Assembly (NCBI RefSeq): GCF_004522175.1
Contig: NZ_SDEB01000011.1
Coordinates: forward strand, 62,001 to 126,000
DNA: 64,000 bases
DNA from: Paracoccus ravus
GTDB lineage: Bacteria > Pseudomonadota > Alphaproteobacteria > Rhodobacterales > Rhodobacteraceae
Direction: 5' to 3'
A program made the translations under genes and the position numbers. The notes beneath the pieces are model-generated. The model did no database searches. It worked only from the letters and a program-made list of their open reading frames with translations, and had not been told where the DNA came from. Below are positions 27,118 to 36,679 of this stretch, piece after piece (positions within the stretch are counted from its first letter, which is position 1; each line of letters starts with the position of its first letter).

Positions 27118-27554
27118 TTGAATGTCTGCTTCCCGGTTTCCGGTCGGAGGATGAGGCGGAATACCCTCGCAATCTTGCAGATCAAAGGCCACCCTGGATC
27201 ACTTCGGGCAGACCCGAGGAATGCGCCACCGATCCGAAGGTCGGCGTTCGTGCTTCGATGTTGGCGGCCCCTGCCCTGCCGTTGGTTGCTGTCCCCACCA
27301 CATGTGCGTTTCGACAAACCATGCCAGGAAAGCGGGGGCGAAAAGTTCAGACAAAGCCGCCGCAGCCCTTTGCCCGATAGCGCGAACCGTCGGACCTGAT
27401 ATGGATTGGCTCGCCCCTCAGTTCATCGTCGGCCCAAATGCCACGGCTGACGGACTCGCGTCGCAGCTTCCGACCAGCTTGCGATCCTGTTCGAGCAGTT
27501 GAAACGGATGGCGACCCGCTCTCGGATCAGCGGCCCAGCCACAGGCAAAGGGTC
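27118..27554. other. Gap between IS5 remnant and flagellar cluster
   Basis: These 437 bases contain no gene I can support. Several short frames of 60-90 codons on the plus strand lack motifs. The segment separates mobile-element debris from the 3' end of flhB and probably marks the boundary of the flagellar island. Confidence 0.4.
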
Positions 27555-28673
27555 TCAATCAACTCGCAGGCTTGCATTCTTCGGCGCGGGTCGCCGGATC
27601 TTGCGGCGCAGGTCGAAGACATATCCGACCAGTTCGGCGACGGCGGGCCAATCGGCCTCGGGAATGGCCTCATCCACTTTGGCGACGGCATAGAGGGCGC
27701 GGGCCACGGCGACGCTTTCGATCACCGGCACCTCATGGGCATGGGCAATCGCCCTGATCCGCGCCGCCGTCAGATCAGCACCTTTGGCAACGCATATCGG
27801 CGCGGGATCCACCCCTCGTTCATATCTGAGCGCGACCGCGTAATGCGTGGGATTCGTGACGACGAGCGTGGCGGTCGGCACGGCTTGGGACATGCGGCTC
27901 CTCGCGCGGTCGCGGCGGATCTGCTGACGTTTGGATCTGATATGCGGATCGCCTTCGCTGTCCTTATGCTCGTCACGAACCTCCTTGCGCGACATTTTCT
28001 GCTTCTTGATATACGAGAACCGCTTCCAGCTCAGGTCCGCCAGCATCACCGGGACCATCAGCGCGCAGATCCAGATCAGCATCTGCTTTGCCTGCCCGCC
28101 GATCACGGCGAAAAGACGCTCGGGCAGGATTTCCGCGCCGGGCAGCATGCCCGATATCAGCTGCCAAGCCAGCCAGAGCGTCACGGACATGACCACGACC
28201 AGCTTGACGAGGTTCTTTCCGAATTCGACGAGATTCTGCGCTCCGACGAGTCTCGCGGCCCCTTGCAGAGGGTTCAGCTTGGAAAATTTGGGATTGATCC
28301 GTTCGCGCGAGACGACGAAGGAACCCTGAGCCAGACCGCCGATAAGGGCTGCGAGCAGAAAGACCGACAAGGCCTTGACGGTAAACACAACTGTCGCGAT
28401 CAGAACTGCCGTCAGCGGGGTCAGCAGATCACCTGCCCCGTTGATCTCGGCCGATATGACAGCGCCCGGCGCGGCCGAGATCGTCTGGGCAAGCTGTGCC
28501 AGCAAGGCCGGGAGTTCAAAGCGCGCAACCAGACCGATCAGCACCAGAAGGGCACAGAAGGACAGCAGCGTTCCCGCCTCTTTGGTGATCGCGACATCGC
28601 CTTTTCGGCGCGCCTTGCGCAGTTTCTGCTCGGTCGGCGCTTCGGTTTGGGATTCGTCGTTCTTTTCCGACAT
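27555..28673 (-). CDS. flhB: Flagellar export switch protein FlhB
   Basis: From the ATG at 28673 (MSEKNDESQTEAPTEQKLRK) the product is 372 aa. It has four membrane helices (about 30-210) followed by a cytoplasmic domain with the autocleavage motif NPTH (in VVTNPTHYAVALRY). FlhB gates the flagellar type III export apparatus and switches substrate from rod/hook to filament after cleavage within NPTH. It is the last gene of the minus-strand export operon and overlaps fliR by one base. Confidence 0.95.
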   Translation of the reverse strand: MSEKNDESQTEAPTEQKLRKARRKGDVAITKEAGTLLSFCALLVLIGLVARFELPALLAQLAQTISAAPGAVISAEINGAGDLLTPLTAVLIATVVFTVKALSVFLLAALIGGLAQGSFVVSRERINPKFSKLNPLQGAARLVGAQNLVEFGKNLVKLVVVMSVTLWLAWQLISGMLPGAEILPERLFAVIGGQAKQMLIWICALMVPVMLADLSWKRFSYIKKQKMSRKEVRDEHKDSEGDPHIRSKRQQIRRDRARSRMSQAVPTATLVVTNPTHYAVALRYERGVDPAPICVAKGADLTAARIRAIAHAHEVPVIESVAVARALYAVAKVDEAIPEADWPAVAELVGYVFDLRRKIRRPAPKNASLRVD

Positions 28674-29422
28674 CAGCGTCTCAGGGCCAGAAGCCAGTCG
28701 GACAGGTCCATGAGCACAATATGCAGGATGCTCGACGCCGCGAGTGCAAGAATGGCCAGCCCGGCCAGGGTGATCGCGGGACCCGCGACGAAAAACACCT
28801 GCATCGTCGGCATGACCCGGTTCGCCAGGCCAAGCGCCAGGTTCAACAGGATGGCAAAGGCGATGAGCGGCGCGCCCACCATCGCGGCGAGATAGAATGC
28901 CGCCGCCCCCAGCCGCGCCATCTGGCTGACAAGATCGCCCAGGATGAGCTGCCCGACCGGGATCAAGCCATAGCTGCGCAAGACCGCCGTGAGCATGAGA
29001 TGATGGGTATTGGTCAGGAAGATCAGGGCAATCATCGCCACATGAAGCAGGGCAGCAAGGGTGTTCGCGCCCTCGAAATTGGCATCGGGCGGCGCGAAGG
29101 CGTTGGAAAGGCCCGTGGCAAAGCCGGCGATGCCGCCAAGAAGATGCAGGGAAATCACGAAGAGCCGGACGCCCATGCCCAGAAAGACTCCGACCAGCGC
29201 CTCGAGCGCGCAAAGCGCCGCAAAGGGCGCTGCCGCAACGGGAATCGCGGGCATCGGCAGGGCCGGAAGCAGGCACAGGGTCACCAGCACCGCAATCGCG
29301 ATGCGCGCGCGCGCGGGAATGCGCATTTCGCCAAAACCCGGCATCACGATCAGGGCGGTGCCGATCCGCGCAAAGGCAAGAACGGCCATGTGGATGTTCA
29401 GGCCCAGCCAGTCAGTCAACAT
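28673..29422 (-). CDS. fliR: Flagellar export gate protein FliR
   Basis: This 249-aa, very hydrophobic protein has about six predicted helices and the FliR-typical FARIGTALIVMPGFGE start. With FliP and FliQ it forms the export gate inside the MS ring. It lies between flhA (12-base gap) and flhB (1-base overlap). Confidence 0.93.
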   Translation of the reverse strand: MLTDWLGLNIHMAVLAFARIGTALIVMPGFGEMRIPARARIAIAVLVTLCLLPALPMPAIPVAAAPFAALCALEALVGVFLGMGVRLFVISLHLLGGIAGFATGLSNAFAPPDANFEGANTLAALLHVAMIALIFLTNTHHLMLTAVLRSYGLIPVGQLILGDLVSQMARLGAAAFYLAAMVGAPLIAFAILLNLALGLANRVMPTMQVFFVAGPAITLAGLAILALAASSILHIVLMDLSDWLLALRR

Positions 29423-29434
29423 CGGCGCGCCTTG

Positions 29435-31552
29435 TCATTCCCCGATCTTGCCGATGGTGCGCAGCTTGGCTTTGCGGTGGATCTCGCCATGGGAAATGAC
29501 CGGAGTGGACGGGCTGACACGCTCAAGCATCGAGCGGATGACCGGGCGGAAATCCGGGTTGACCAGAATCGCGGGCCATTGATCCTCGGCCGAGAATTTC
29601 TGAATCTCGACCCGCGCGGCCAGAACGAAATCCTGCACGCGTTTCGGGCTCATCAGGCAATTCGTCTCATCGCCCTGCACTTTGATCGCATTGGCGAATT
29701 CCCCCTCCCAGCCGCCGCCCAGCACGATGACGGGAAGAAAGCCGTCATCATGCTCCAGTGTCGCGCAGATCGAGGCAGACAATTTGCGGCGGACATGTTC
29801 GGTGATGACCCGGGGGCTTTTCGACACCACCGCGGCCTCGACCATCGCCTCGGCGATCAGCGGCAGATTGCGGATGGAAACGCGCTCGGCCAGAAGATTT
29901 TGCAAGACATGCTGCAGTAGGATCACCGGAGCGGGATTGGGAAGATCCCTGACCAGTTTCTGATAGTCGCGATCGAGCGTGTTCACCAGATCCTGCGCCG
30001 CCCGATACGACAGCAGGTCCGGCATGTGCTCTTTGATGATCTCGGTAAGATGGGTGACGATCACGCTTTCGGAATCGACGACCGTATGCCCCAGGGCCTC
30101 GGCCTCGGCGGCGCGCGTGCTGTCGATCCATAGCGCGCTCAGTCCGAAGGTCGGCTCCTTGACCCGGATCCCGGGAATGCCCGTCACCTGTTCGGCGGGA
30201 TCTATCAGCAGTCGTGAGCCGGCGACGATGGTGCCGCTTGCGACCGCGACGCCCTGCACCGAGATGCGATAGGCCCCGGCGGCGAGATCCGAGGCATCGA
30301 CGATCCGCACCGCCGGCAGGATAAAGCCGTAATCCTGCGCAAAGAGGTTGCGCAGGCTGCGGACCTTGCCCGGCAGCGCCGCATCCTCGCCATTGATCAT
30401 CATGACGAGGCTCGCGCCCAGATCCAGCCGGATGATGTCGATGCGGATGGCTTCCTCGGGCTGAGTTGGGTCCTGCGCCTGCGCGGACTGACCTGCCTGC
30501 GTCGTCGCGGCCTTGGCCTCGGCGGCCTCGATCCGTCTTTGCGTCAGCAGCCCGATCGTCGCGATGCCGGCGGCGATCGGCCAAAACAGCAGCAAGGGAA
30601 AGCCGGGCATGACCCCCATGAAGGCTATCAGCGCCGCCGAGGCAAATAGCGCGCGCGGACTGGCGGCAAGCTGTTCGGTCAGGGCGGTGCTGGCGGTGCC
30701 CTCTCTCGCGCCCTTCGTGACGATCATGCCCGCCGCGACCGACACGATCAACGCCGGGATCTGGTTGACCAGCCCATCCCCGATGGTCAGGACGGTATAG
30801 GTCTGCGCGGCAGAGGCGAAATCCATGCCATGCCGCAAGGTGCCGATCAGCAGCCCGCCCAGAATATTGACGAAGGTGATGATGATCCCGGCGACCGCAT
30901 CGCCCCGGACGAATTTCGCGGCACCGTCCATCGCGCCAAAAAAGCTGCTCTCGCCCTCGACCTCCTTGCGCCGCCGCCGGGCCTCGGCATCGTCGATGAG
31001 ACCGGCCCCAAGATCGGCATCGATCGCCATCTGCTTTCCCGGCATGGCATCGAGCGAAAACCGCGCCGAGACTTCGGCGATCCGGGTCGAGCCCTTGGTG
31101 ATCACGATGAAATTGATCGCCACCAGGATCGCAAAGACGATCGCCCCGATGACATAGTCGCCGCCGACGACGAAATAGGCGATCCCTTCGATCACATGGC
31201 CGGCCGCGCCGGTGCCATTTTGCCCTTCAGACAGGATCAGACGGGTCGAGGCGATGCCCAAGGACAGCCGCATCACCGTCACGACCAGCAACAATGAGGG
31301 GAATGAATCGAATTCCAGCGGCTTTTTCACCCAAAGCGCCACCATGAGCACGAGGATCGAAATGGCAAAGCTCAGCGCAAGACCGATGTCCAGGACCATA
31401 GCCGGCAGCGGAACGAAGAGAATCGCAAGGATCGTGCAGACGGCTGCGGCGAAGCCCAGATCGGAATGGCCCGAGAACGGGGAAAAGAGGTCGAGATAGC
31501 GGTTCAGCCGCGCGAATCCGGAATGTGTCGGTTTAGCTTTCTGCATGGCCAT
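29435..31552 (-). CDS. flhA: Flagellar export apparatus protein FlhA
   Basis: I chose the ATG at 31552 (MAMQKAKPTHSGFARLNRYL), which follows the upstream stop by 23 bases; a longer frame exists but overlaps the muramidase gene. The 705-aa product has eight N-terminal helices, the conserved cytoplasmic FHIPEP-type loop region (MPGKQMAIDADLGAGLIDD) and a large C-terminal cytoplasmic ring domain. FlhA uses proton flow to drive export and docks chaperone-substrate complexes. Confidence 0.95.
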   Translation of the reverse strand: MAMQKAKPTHSGFARLNRYLDLFSPFSGHSDLGFAAAVCTILAILFVPLPAMVLDIGLALSFAISILVLMVALWVKKPLEFDSFPSLLLVVTVMRLSLGIASTRLILSEGQNGTGAAGHVIEGIAYFVVGGDYVIGAIVFAILVAINFIVITKGSTRIAEVSARFSLDAMPGKQMAIDADLGAGLIDDAEARRRRKEVEGESSFFGAMDGAAKFVRGDAVAGIIITFVNILGGLLIGTLRHGMDFASAAQTYTVLTIGDGLVNQIPALIVSVAAGMIVTKGAREGTASTALTEQLAASPRALFASAALIAFMGVMPGFPLLLFWPIAAGIATIGLLTQRRIEAAEAKAATTQAGQSAQAQDPTQPEEAIRIDIIRLDLGASLVMMINGEDAALPGKVRSLRNLFAQDYGFILPAVRIVDASDLAAGAYRISVQGVAVASGTIVAGSRLLIDPAEQVTGIPGIRVKEPTFGLSALWIDSTRAAEAEALGHTVVDSESVIVTHLTEIIKEHMPDLLSYRAAQDLVNTLDRDYQKLVRDLPNPAPVILLQHVLQNLLAERVSIRNLPLIAEAMVEAAVVSKSPRVITEHVRRKLSASICATLEHDDGFLPVIVLGGGWEGEFANAIKVQGDETNCLMSPKRVQDFVLAARVEIQKFSAEDQWPAILVNPDFRPVIRSMLERVSPSTPVISHGEIHRKAKLRTIGKIGE

Positions 31553-31575
31553 TGCGTCAGATGAATGCTCGGGGC

Positions 31576-32469
31576 CTAGTCGGCCCGGAGAAGAGACCGG
31601 ATCGGCTCTTGTGAATAGATGGTGCGCGGCGCTTCGGCCTTGCTGCGATCGGCCGACCACCAGGGTCCGGCGACAGGCGCCTTGACAGGCTCGGCCCGGC
31701 GGCTGGGCTGGAAAGGCTGTTCCGGCAGGTCGAGGGTTTGGCGCCGAAACCCGTGGGTGCGGGCATAGCTGACCGTCCCGCCATCCGGGCGCGTGCTAGC
31801 TCCGAATGCCGATCTGGCCCGGGCCGCCAGCCCCTTCAGATCATCCGCCGCCGCCACGGCGAGATGCAGCTTGTCCCGAATGCCGGCCAGATAGCGGTTG
31901 TGATGCACGGGCGTCGTCGAATGATAATTGCCCGCAGCCTGAAGCCAGTCTCCACTCTGGGCATAGAGTTGCCTCAGGAATCGTGCCGCGTAATCAGCAT
32001 TCTTCTGCGGATCGAATCCGGCCTCGAGATCCGCGAAAGCCTCGGGATGCCAGCGCAGATTGACCTGCATGCAGCCGATGTCGATCAGGTCTCTGCCCGC
32101 CGCCTGCTCGGCCCTGACGAAGCCGATCGCCTCGGCGCGATTGTCGAAGATCATCGTCCTGCCATGCGAATTCACGGACCAGGGCCAGATCGTCGTCCTG
32201 CCACCGACCGCGCGGCCGGCCTCCTGAAGCCCGATCGCCATCAAAAGGTTTTCGGGGATGGCATATCTTTGTTCTGCCGTGCGAATGGCAGCGACGCAGA
32301 TGCCCTGATCCGCCCGGTCGAGGATGGCCGGTGCTGCGACAGGGCTGCCCGTGGCCGTTTCCGCGACGACCGGCGGGGGCGATGCAAAGAGGCGGGCGAA
32401 GCTGAAATCCTGCGCTTGTGCCATGGACGGGGCCAGCAAGAACGCAAGGATCAGACCGCGCCCCGCCAC
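31576..32469 (-). CDS. sltF: Flagellar muramidase (SLT-type lytic transglycosylase)
   Basis: This 297-aa protein has a signal peptide (MAGRGLILAFLLAPSMAQA) and a lytic transglycosylase fold. The catalytic glutamate lies in LMAIGLQEAGR (about residue 84), with GCMQVNLRWHPEAF and AGNYHSTTPVHHNRYL as later family blocks. It most likely opens peptidoglycan for rod passage, like SltF of Rhodobacter, because FlgJ in this window (98 aa) has no muramidase domain. It sits between fliQ and flhA in the same operon. Confidence 0.85.
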   Translation of the reverse strand: MAGRGLILAFLLAPSMAQAQDFSFARLFASPPPVVAETATGSPVAAPAILDRADQGICVAAIRTAEQRYAIPENLLMAIGLQEAGRAVGGRTTIWPWSVNSHGRTMIFDNRAEAIGFVRAEQAAGRDLIDIGCMQVNLRWHPEAFADLEAGFDPQKNADYAARFLRQLYAQSGDWLQAAGNYHSTTPVHHNRYLAGIRDKLHLAVAAADDLKGLAARARSAFGASTRPDGGTVSYARTHGFRRQTLDLPEQPFQPSRRAEPVKAPVAGPWWSADRSKAEAPRTIYSQEPIRSLLRAD

Positions 32470-32472
32470 GGC

Positions 32473-32742
32473 TCAATATCCGCCCGCGACGATCAACTGG
32501 AAGATCTCGTCGGTGAGATCCTTCAACGTGCCATACATATGCGGCAGCGTGAGCCCCATGACCACGAGAATGGCCCCCACCTTGGGCACGAAGGTCAGCG
32601 TCATGTCCTGAACCGAGGTCAGTGCCTGAAACAGCGCAACGGCCAGACCGACCAGCAAGGCCGCGATCAGCACCGGAGCCGAGGCGACGACCACCGCCCA
32701 TAATGTCGCGGTGACAAGCTGGTGAATGTCCGCGGCAGACAT
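32473..32742 (-). CDS. fliQ: Flagellar export gate protein FliQ
   Basis: The ATG at 32742 (MSAADIHQLVTATLWAVVV) gives an 89-aa protein with two membrane helices, the family length. The VALFQALTSVQDMTLTFVPK loop is diagnostic of FliQ. It follows fliE by one base. Confidence 0.93.
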   Translation of the reverse strand: MSAADIHQLVTATLWAVVVASAPVLIAALLVGLAVALFQALTSVQDMTLTFVPKVGAILVVMGLTLPHMYGTLKDLTDEIFQLIVAGGY

Positions 32743-32743
32743 G

Positions 32744-33061
32744 TCAGACAGCCATCCGCAGGATTTCCTGATAGGCCTCGACAACCTTGTCGCGCACGGC
32801 CACCGTCACCTTCAGCGCGGATTCCATGGCCATGGTCGCCTCGACAACCTGCTGGATGGGCATGTCGCCGCGCAGACCCGCCACGGCGGCATGATTGCCG
32901 GCATGAACGGTCTCGACGGTGCTGGCCGCAGTCCGTTCGACCAGTTCGGCAAAGCTGGGACCGCTGGGCGCGGGCGCGGCGCCATCCCGAAGCGCCGGTG
33001 TCTGTTGCGCAATCTGATAGGCGCGGGCGGCCGCATTGACCGAAAGCGGTGAGATCGTCAT
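32744..33061 (-). CDS. fliE: Hook-basal body protein FliE
   Basis: This 105-aa protein ends with the FliE signature MAMESALKVTVAVRDKVVEA. FliE joins the MS ring to the rod and is an early export substrate. Its start overlaps the flgC stop. Confidence 0.93.
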   Translation of the reverse strand: MTISPLSVNAAARAYQIAQQTPALRDGAAPAPSGPSFAELVERTAASTVETVHAGNHAAVAGLRGDMPIQQVVEATMAMESALKVTVAVRDKVVEAYQEILRMAV

Positions 33062-33471
33062 CAGACCAGCAGTTCAATCAGTTGCGACCGCATTTTCCTG
33101 CCCGCGTCCAGCAGATTCAGGTTCGCTTCGAAAGAGCGCGACGCTTCGCGCATATTCGCCAGCTCGATCATCGGATTGACATTGGGCATTTTGACATTGC
33201 CCGCCGCATCCGCCGCCGGATGAGAGGGGGCATGGGTCACTTCGAAAGGCGAAGGATCCTCGGCGACATTCGAGACCTCGACAATCCGGGCGCCGCTGGC
33301 CTCGTCCAGAACCGTTTCAAAGGTGACGACCTTGCGACGAAACGGATCCTCGCCCGGACCAGAGCCGGTGCTTTCCGCATTGGCCATGTTCTCTGCCACG
33401 ATGCGCATCCGCATGGACTGGGCGCGCATGGCCGATGCGGCGGTCCGGGTAATGGCCGTGATATCGTCCAT
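33061..33471 (-). CDS. flgC: Proximal rod protein FlgC
   Basis: This 136-aa protein has the N-terminal rod motif (MRAQSMRMRIVAENMANAES) and the C-terminal helical block VNPMIELANMREASRSFEAN that pairs with it in the rod. It is co-transcribed with flgB (10-base gap). Confidence 0.94.
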   Translation of the reverse strand: MDDITAITRTAASAMRAQSMRMRIVAENMANAESTGSGPGEDPFRRKVVTFETVLDEASGARIVEVSNVAEDPSPFEVTHAPSHPAADAAGNVKMPNVNPMIELANMREASRSFEANLNLLDAGRKMRSQLIELLV

Positions 33472-33481
33472 TCATAATGTC

Positions 33482-33826
33482 CTATTTGCTCGAAACTGCG
33501 ATGCCAATCAAATCATGGCCCTTGCGATAAAGCCTGGCCGCAAGCTGAAAGCTGGACGCTGCCTGATTGGACAGGACCATCTGCTCCTCCAGAACGACCT
33601 TGTTTCCATCGAAACTGCCACCCCAGCTATTCGTGGCGGCTGCAACCTCGGGGCTTTCTCGGGTCGGGTCATGCGCCGCGTCCAGAAAACTCTCAAAGGA
33701 GTGGACATCCCGCCCCACAAAACCGGGCGTATCCGCATTCGCGACATTTTCAGCGATGGTTTTTTGCCTTGCGCTGGCCCAATTCATCTTGGCGGCGGCA
33801 ATGCTGAACCAATTTTCTCCAACCAT
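33482..33826 (-). CDS. flgB: Proximal rod protein FlgB
   Basis: This 114-aa protein contains the rod motif KTIAENVANADTPGFVGRDV. It is the first gene of the eight-gene minus-strand operon flgB-flgC-fliE-fliQ-sltF-flhA-fliR-flhB. The start codon has only a weak ribosome site. The recurrent intergenic element lies just 19 bases upstream. Confidence 0.93.
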   Translation of the reverse strand: MVGENWFSIAAAKMNWASARQKTIAENVANADTPGFVGRDVHSFESFLDAAHDPTRESPEVAAATNSWGGSFDGNKVVLEEQMVLSNQAASSFQLAARLYRKGHDLIGIAVSSK

Positions 33827-33844
33827 CCGAGCGGGTCCAACTTC

Positions 33845-33862
33845 TTTTGCGAAAAATCTTTC
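33845..33862 (+). promoter_or_regulatory. Recurrent flagellar intergenic element, copy 1
   Basis: TTTTGCGAAAAATCTTTC lies in the flgB/fliI divergent gap, 45 bases before the fliI start. Closely related sequences occur upstream of the 321-aa gene, fliF, ftcR and flgF, all reading the same way. It is a candidate binding site for the FtcR-like regulator. Confidence 0.5.
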
Positions 33863-33907
33863 TATAGAGATGAGTTAAAGTAGCCCCGATGGAAAAGAAA
33901 CCCTCGC

Positions 33908-35269
33908 ATGAAACGCAGGACGAGATTTTCGACACTTAGCGCACGGATCAGCCGGATGGTGGAAATCGAAATCCACGGCACGGTCCATTCGGTAAGCGGG
34001 CTCGAATTGACCGGAGAGGGCCTGGGCAACACGGCGGCGATCGGCGCGCAGGTGCTTGTCGCCGGGCGGATCCGCGGCGAAATCGTCGGGCTGGAGGGCA
34101 GCCGCTTTCGTGTCCTGCCTTACGGGACCTGGGAGGGCGTATCCGCAGGCGCGGATATCCGCTTGCTGGGCGAAGAGGCTTGCATCAGGCCCAGTCTTGA
34201 ATGGCAAGGCCGGGTTCTCGATGCCTTTGCGGCTCCGATGGACCGGATGCCCCTGCCCGACGGCCCGAGCGACTACAGGTTGCGGGCATCGCCACCTGAG
34301 GCATTTGGGCGTCGCCGCGTCGGTCCGAAACTGGAAACCGGGGTGAAAGCGATTGACGTTTTCGTTCCCTTGTGCCGGGGCCAGCGCATGGGGATCTTTG
34401 CCGGATCAGGTGTCGGAAAATCCACCTTGATGGCCATGCTGGCCCGGCAGTCCGAGGTCGATATCGTCGTCATGGCCCTGGTCGGCGAGCGCGGCCGCGA
34501 GGTTCAGGATTTCATCGAGCGCGATCTTGGCAAGGACGGTCTGGCCCGGACCGTTCTTGTGGTCGCCACATCCGATCAGCCGCCTTTGACCCGAAGGCAG
34601 GCGGCATGGACCGCCACCGCGATCGCCGAATTCTTTCGCGATCAGGGCAAGCATGTTTTGTTGCTTATGGACAGCGTGACGCGCTTTGCCATGGCGCAGC
34701 GCGAAATCGGTCTCGCCGCAGGCGAGCCTCCGACCACCAAGGGCTATACACCGACCATCTTCAGTGAATTGCCGCGCATGCTGGAGCGATCGGGTCCGGG
34801 CAATTCCGCCAGGGGCCAGGGAGATATTTCGGCGATCTATACTGTTCTGGTCGAGGGCGACGACCTGTCCGAGCCGATCTCGGATTCGGTTCGCGGCATT
34901 CTTGACGGGCATATCATTCTGGATCGCAGGATTGCCGAAAAGGGCCGCTACCCGGCGATCGACCTGCAAAGATCCATTTCGCGCATGCTGCCGCATTGTC
35001 ATATCCGGGCCGAGCGGGCGATCATGGCGGCCGCAAGACGCGGCATCGCGATCCATGCCGAGAATGAGGACCTGATCAAGGTCGGTGCCTATCGCCCGGG
35101 AACGGATCCGGAGTCCGATATGGCCGCGAGTTTTGCCCCCTTGGCCGAGCAATTCCTGTCCCAGAAGCTCGACCATCCGCAAAGCTCGGCAGAAAGCTTT
35201 GCCCAGCTTTACGGCATGCTGACCGAGGCGGGATATGCCATTGATCCGGCAGAGCTATCGGCGCAGTGA
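33908..35269 (+). CDS. fliI: Flagellar export ATPase FliI
   Basis: This 453-aa protein has an F1-beta-like core with Walker A GSGVGKST (about residue 165), Walker B (HVLLLMDSVTRFA) and the FliI motif GERGREVQDFIE. It energises loading of export substrates together with FliH and FliJ. GGAAAAGAA lies about 8 bases before the ATG. It is a single-gene plus-strand unit facing the minus-strand fliJ-like/motA genes. Confidence 0.95.
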   Translation: MKRRTRFSTLSARISRMVEIEIHGTVHSVSGLELTGEGLGNTAAIGAQVLVAGRIRGEIVGLEGSRFRVLPYGTWEGVSAGADIRLLGEEACIRPSLEWQGRVLDAFAAPMDRMPLPDGPSDYRLRASPPEAFGRRRVGPKLETGVKAIDVFVPLCRGQRMGIFAGSGVGKSTLMAMLARQSEVDIVVMALVGERGREVQDFIERDLGKDGLARTVLVVATSDQPPLTRRQAAWTATAIAEFFRDQGKHVLLLMDSVTRFAMAQREIGLAAGEPPTTKGYTPTIFSELPRMLERSGPGNSARGQGDISAIYTVLVEGDDLSEPISDSVRGILDGHIILDRRIAEKGRYPAIDLQRSISRMLPHCHIRAERAIMAAARRGIAIHAENEDLIKVGAYRPGTDPESDMAASFAPLAEQFLSQKLDHPQSSAESFAQLYGMLTEAGYAIDPAELSAQ

Positions 35270-35294
35270 TAGCGGGATCCAAACGCGCTCACCC

Positions 35295-35738
35295 TCATCC
35301 ATCGGCGGTTGCGCGCTGTCTCACCGCGCGGCCATAGCCGATCAGGTTTCGCTCGTCGGTTTCTGCCGCTTCGCGCATGTTCGAATCGCGGCGCTGACGG
35401 TCCTCGAGGATCTCTTTCAGCCGATCGACCGATCCGAAATCGACGCGGGCGCGCAGAACCTCGCCGCGCTTGACCTCGACCACCTTCTGGACCTGGCTTT
35501 CTGCGGCCGCGGCCTGGCCGTCCTCGCGGTCGATACTTGCGAGAAAACCCGCCAGATACGGCATTGCTTCGGGCGTCGAGGCACGACAGCCTTCGGCCCT
35601 CGCCCGGTCGAGCGCCTCGCGCGTCTCTTTCAGGCGTTGCAGATCGTTCTGCAGTCGGACCAACTCGCCCGACCTCAGGCGCAGTTCGCGGTCCCGAAGT
35701 TCCGCCAGCCGCGCAAGGCTCTTGATCCGCGTCCTCAT
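35295..35738 (-). CDS. FliJ-like coiled-coil flagellar protein
   Basis: This 147-aa protein is almost entirely charged helix (heptads rich in Leu, Arg and Glu from about 10 to 130), like the export stalk protein FliJ, though sequence motifs of that family are weak. FliJ sits inside the FliI ring. Its gene normally adjoins fliI, and here it ends 25 bases from the fliI 3' end on the opposite strand. It is translated downstream of motA from an AGGAGAG site that merges into a hexamer repeat. Confidence 0.6.
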   Translation of the reverse strand: MRTRIKSLARLAELRDRELRLRSGELVRLQNDLQRLKETREALDRARAEGCRASTPEAMPYLAGFLASIDREDGQAAAAESQVQKVVEVKRGEVLRARVDFGSVDRLKEILEDRQRRDSNMREAAETDERNLIGYGRAVRQRATADG

Positions 35739-35747
35739 CGAAACTCT

Positions 35748-35767
35748 CCTGCCCCTGCCCCTGCCCC
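35748..35767. repeat. Hexanucleotide tandem repeat (CCTGCC)x3
   Basis: Three perfect CCTGCC units followed by CC lie between motA and the fliJ-like gene. On the minus strand they run into the AGGAG ribosome site of the fliJ-like gene, so a change in copy number would alter its leader. Confidence 0.6.
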
Positions 35768-35780
35768 ATAACTCTGCCCG

Positions 35781-36641
35781 TCAGGCGGCCATCTTGATCT
35801 CGCGTTCGACCGTGCTGAAATCGGGTCGAATGGCGGGCGGGATGTTGCCGCGTCCGATCTCGACGCAAAGGCTGGGTGGATAGCCCTTGATGATCGCCAC
35901 GATGACATCACGGATCACGTGACCGACCGAAGCATCCTCTTCCTCGACCTGCGTGGCGCGCTGCGCAAGCGGCATGACGAAGCAATAGGCAAGGAAAACC
36001 CCGAGAAAGGTTCCCACCAAGGCGCCTCCGATCATCCCGCCCAGAATCTCGGGCGGCTGGTTGACCGAGGCCATGGTCTTGATGACGCCCAGCACCGCCG
36101 CGATGATCCCGATCGCCGGCAATCCATCGGCCAGCGTGTTCAATGCCTCGATCGGGGCATGGACATGCTTGTGATGGGCCTCGAGTTTGCGGTTGATGAT
36201 TTCTTCGGTTTCCAATGGATCGTCAAATTCCATCGTCACCATCCGGAACGCGTCGACGATCAGCCCCTGCACATCTTTTGAGGCGCTGATCCGCGGATAT
36301 TTGTTGAATATGCTCGAACGTTCGGGATTTTCGATATGTTCTTCAAGGCCCATCGCGCCGCCGCTTTTATAGGTGCGCGACAAATCATGCAAAAGCTTCA
36401 GCAGATCGCTATAGTCATTGGGCTTCCAATGGGGTCCACGAAATGCCATCCCCCCCGCCCTTAAAGTGCCTTTGATCACACCAAATGAATTGGCCATGAT
36501 GAAGGCCCCGAGTGCCGCGCCCCCCACCATCATGCCTTCATAAGGCAAGGCATGCAGAATGACGGACATGCTGCCGCCGGAAAGAAAATAGCCCCCAAAT
36601 ACGAGACCGAACACCACAACCAACCCGAGCAAGATCATCAT
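35781..36641 (-). CDS. motA: Flagellar motor stator protein MotA
   Basis: This 286-aa protein has four membrane helices, the large cytoplasmic loop between helices 2 and 3 with conserved charged residues, and the helix 3 segment DGLPAIGIIAAVLGVIKTM, including the proline needed for torque. MotA pairs with MotB to form the ion-driven stator. No motB was found in the window. An upstream recurrent element lies 39 bases before the start. Confidence 0.95.
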   Translation of the reverse strand: MMILLGLVVVFGLVFGGYFLSGGSMSVILHALPYEGMMVGGAALGAFIMANSFGVIKGTLRAGGMAFRGPHWKPNDYSDLLKLLHDLSRTYKSGGAMGLEEHIENPERSSIFNKYPRISASKDVQGLIVDAFRMVTMEFDDPLETEEIINRKLEAHHKHVHAPIEALNTLADGLPAIGIIAAVLGVIKTMASVNQPPEILGGMIGGALVGTFLGVFLAYCFVMPLAQRATQVEEEDASVGHVIRDVIVAIIKGYPPSLCVEIGRGNIPPAIRPDFSTVEREIKMAA

Positions 36642-36679
36642 CTGAGAGGTTCCGAGTCTATTCGCACCGGCACAGTAGG

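Noticed and set aside
33845-33868. TTGCGA and TATAGA read as a -35/-10 promoter
   Set aside because: The spacing is 10 bases, far from the 16-18 required, so the element is treated as an operator candidate, not a core promoter.
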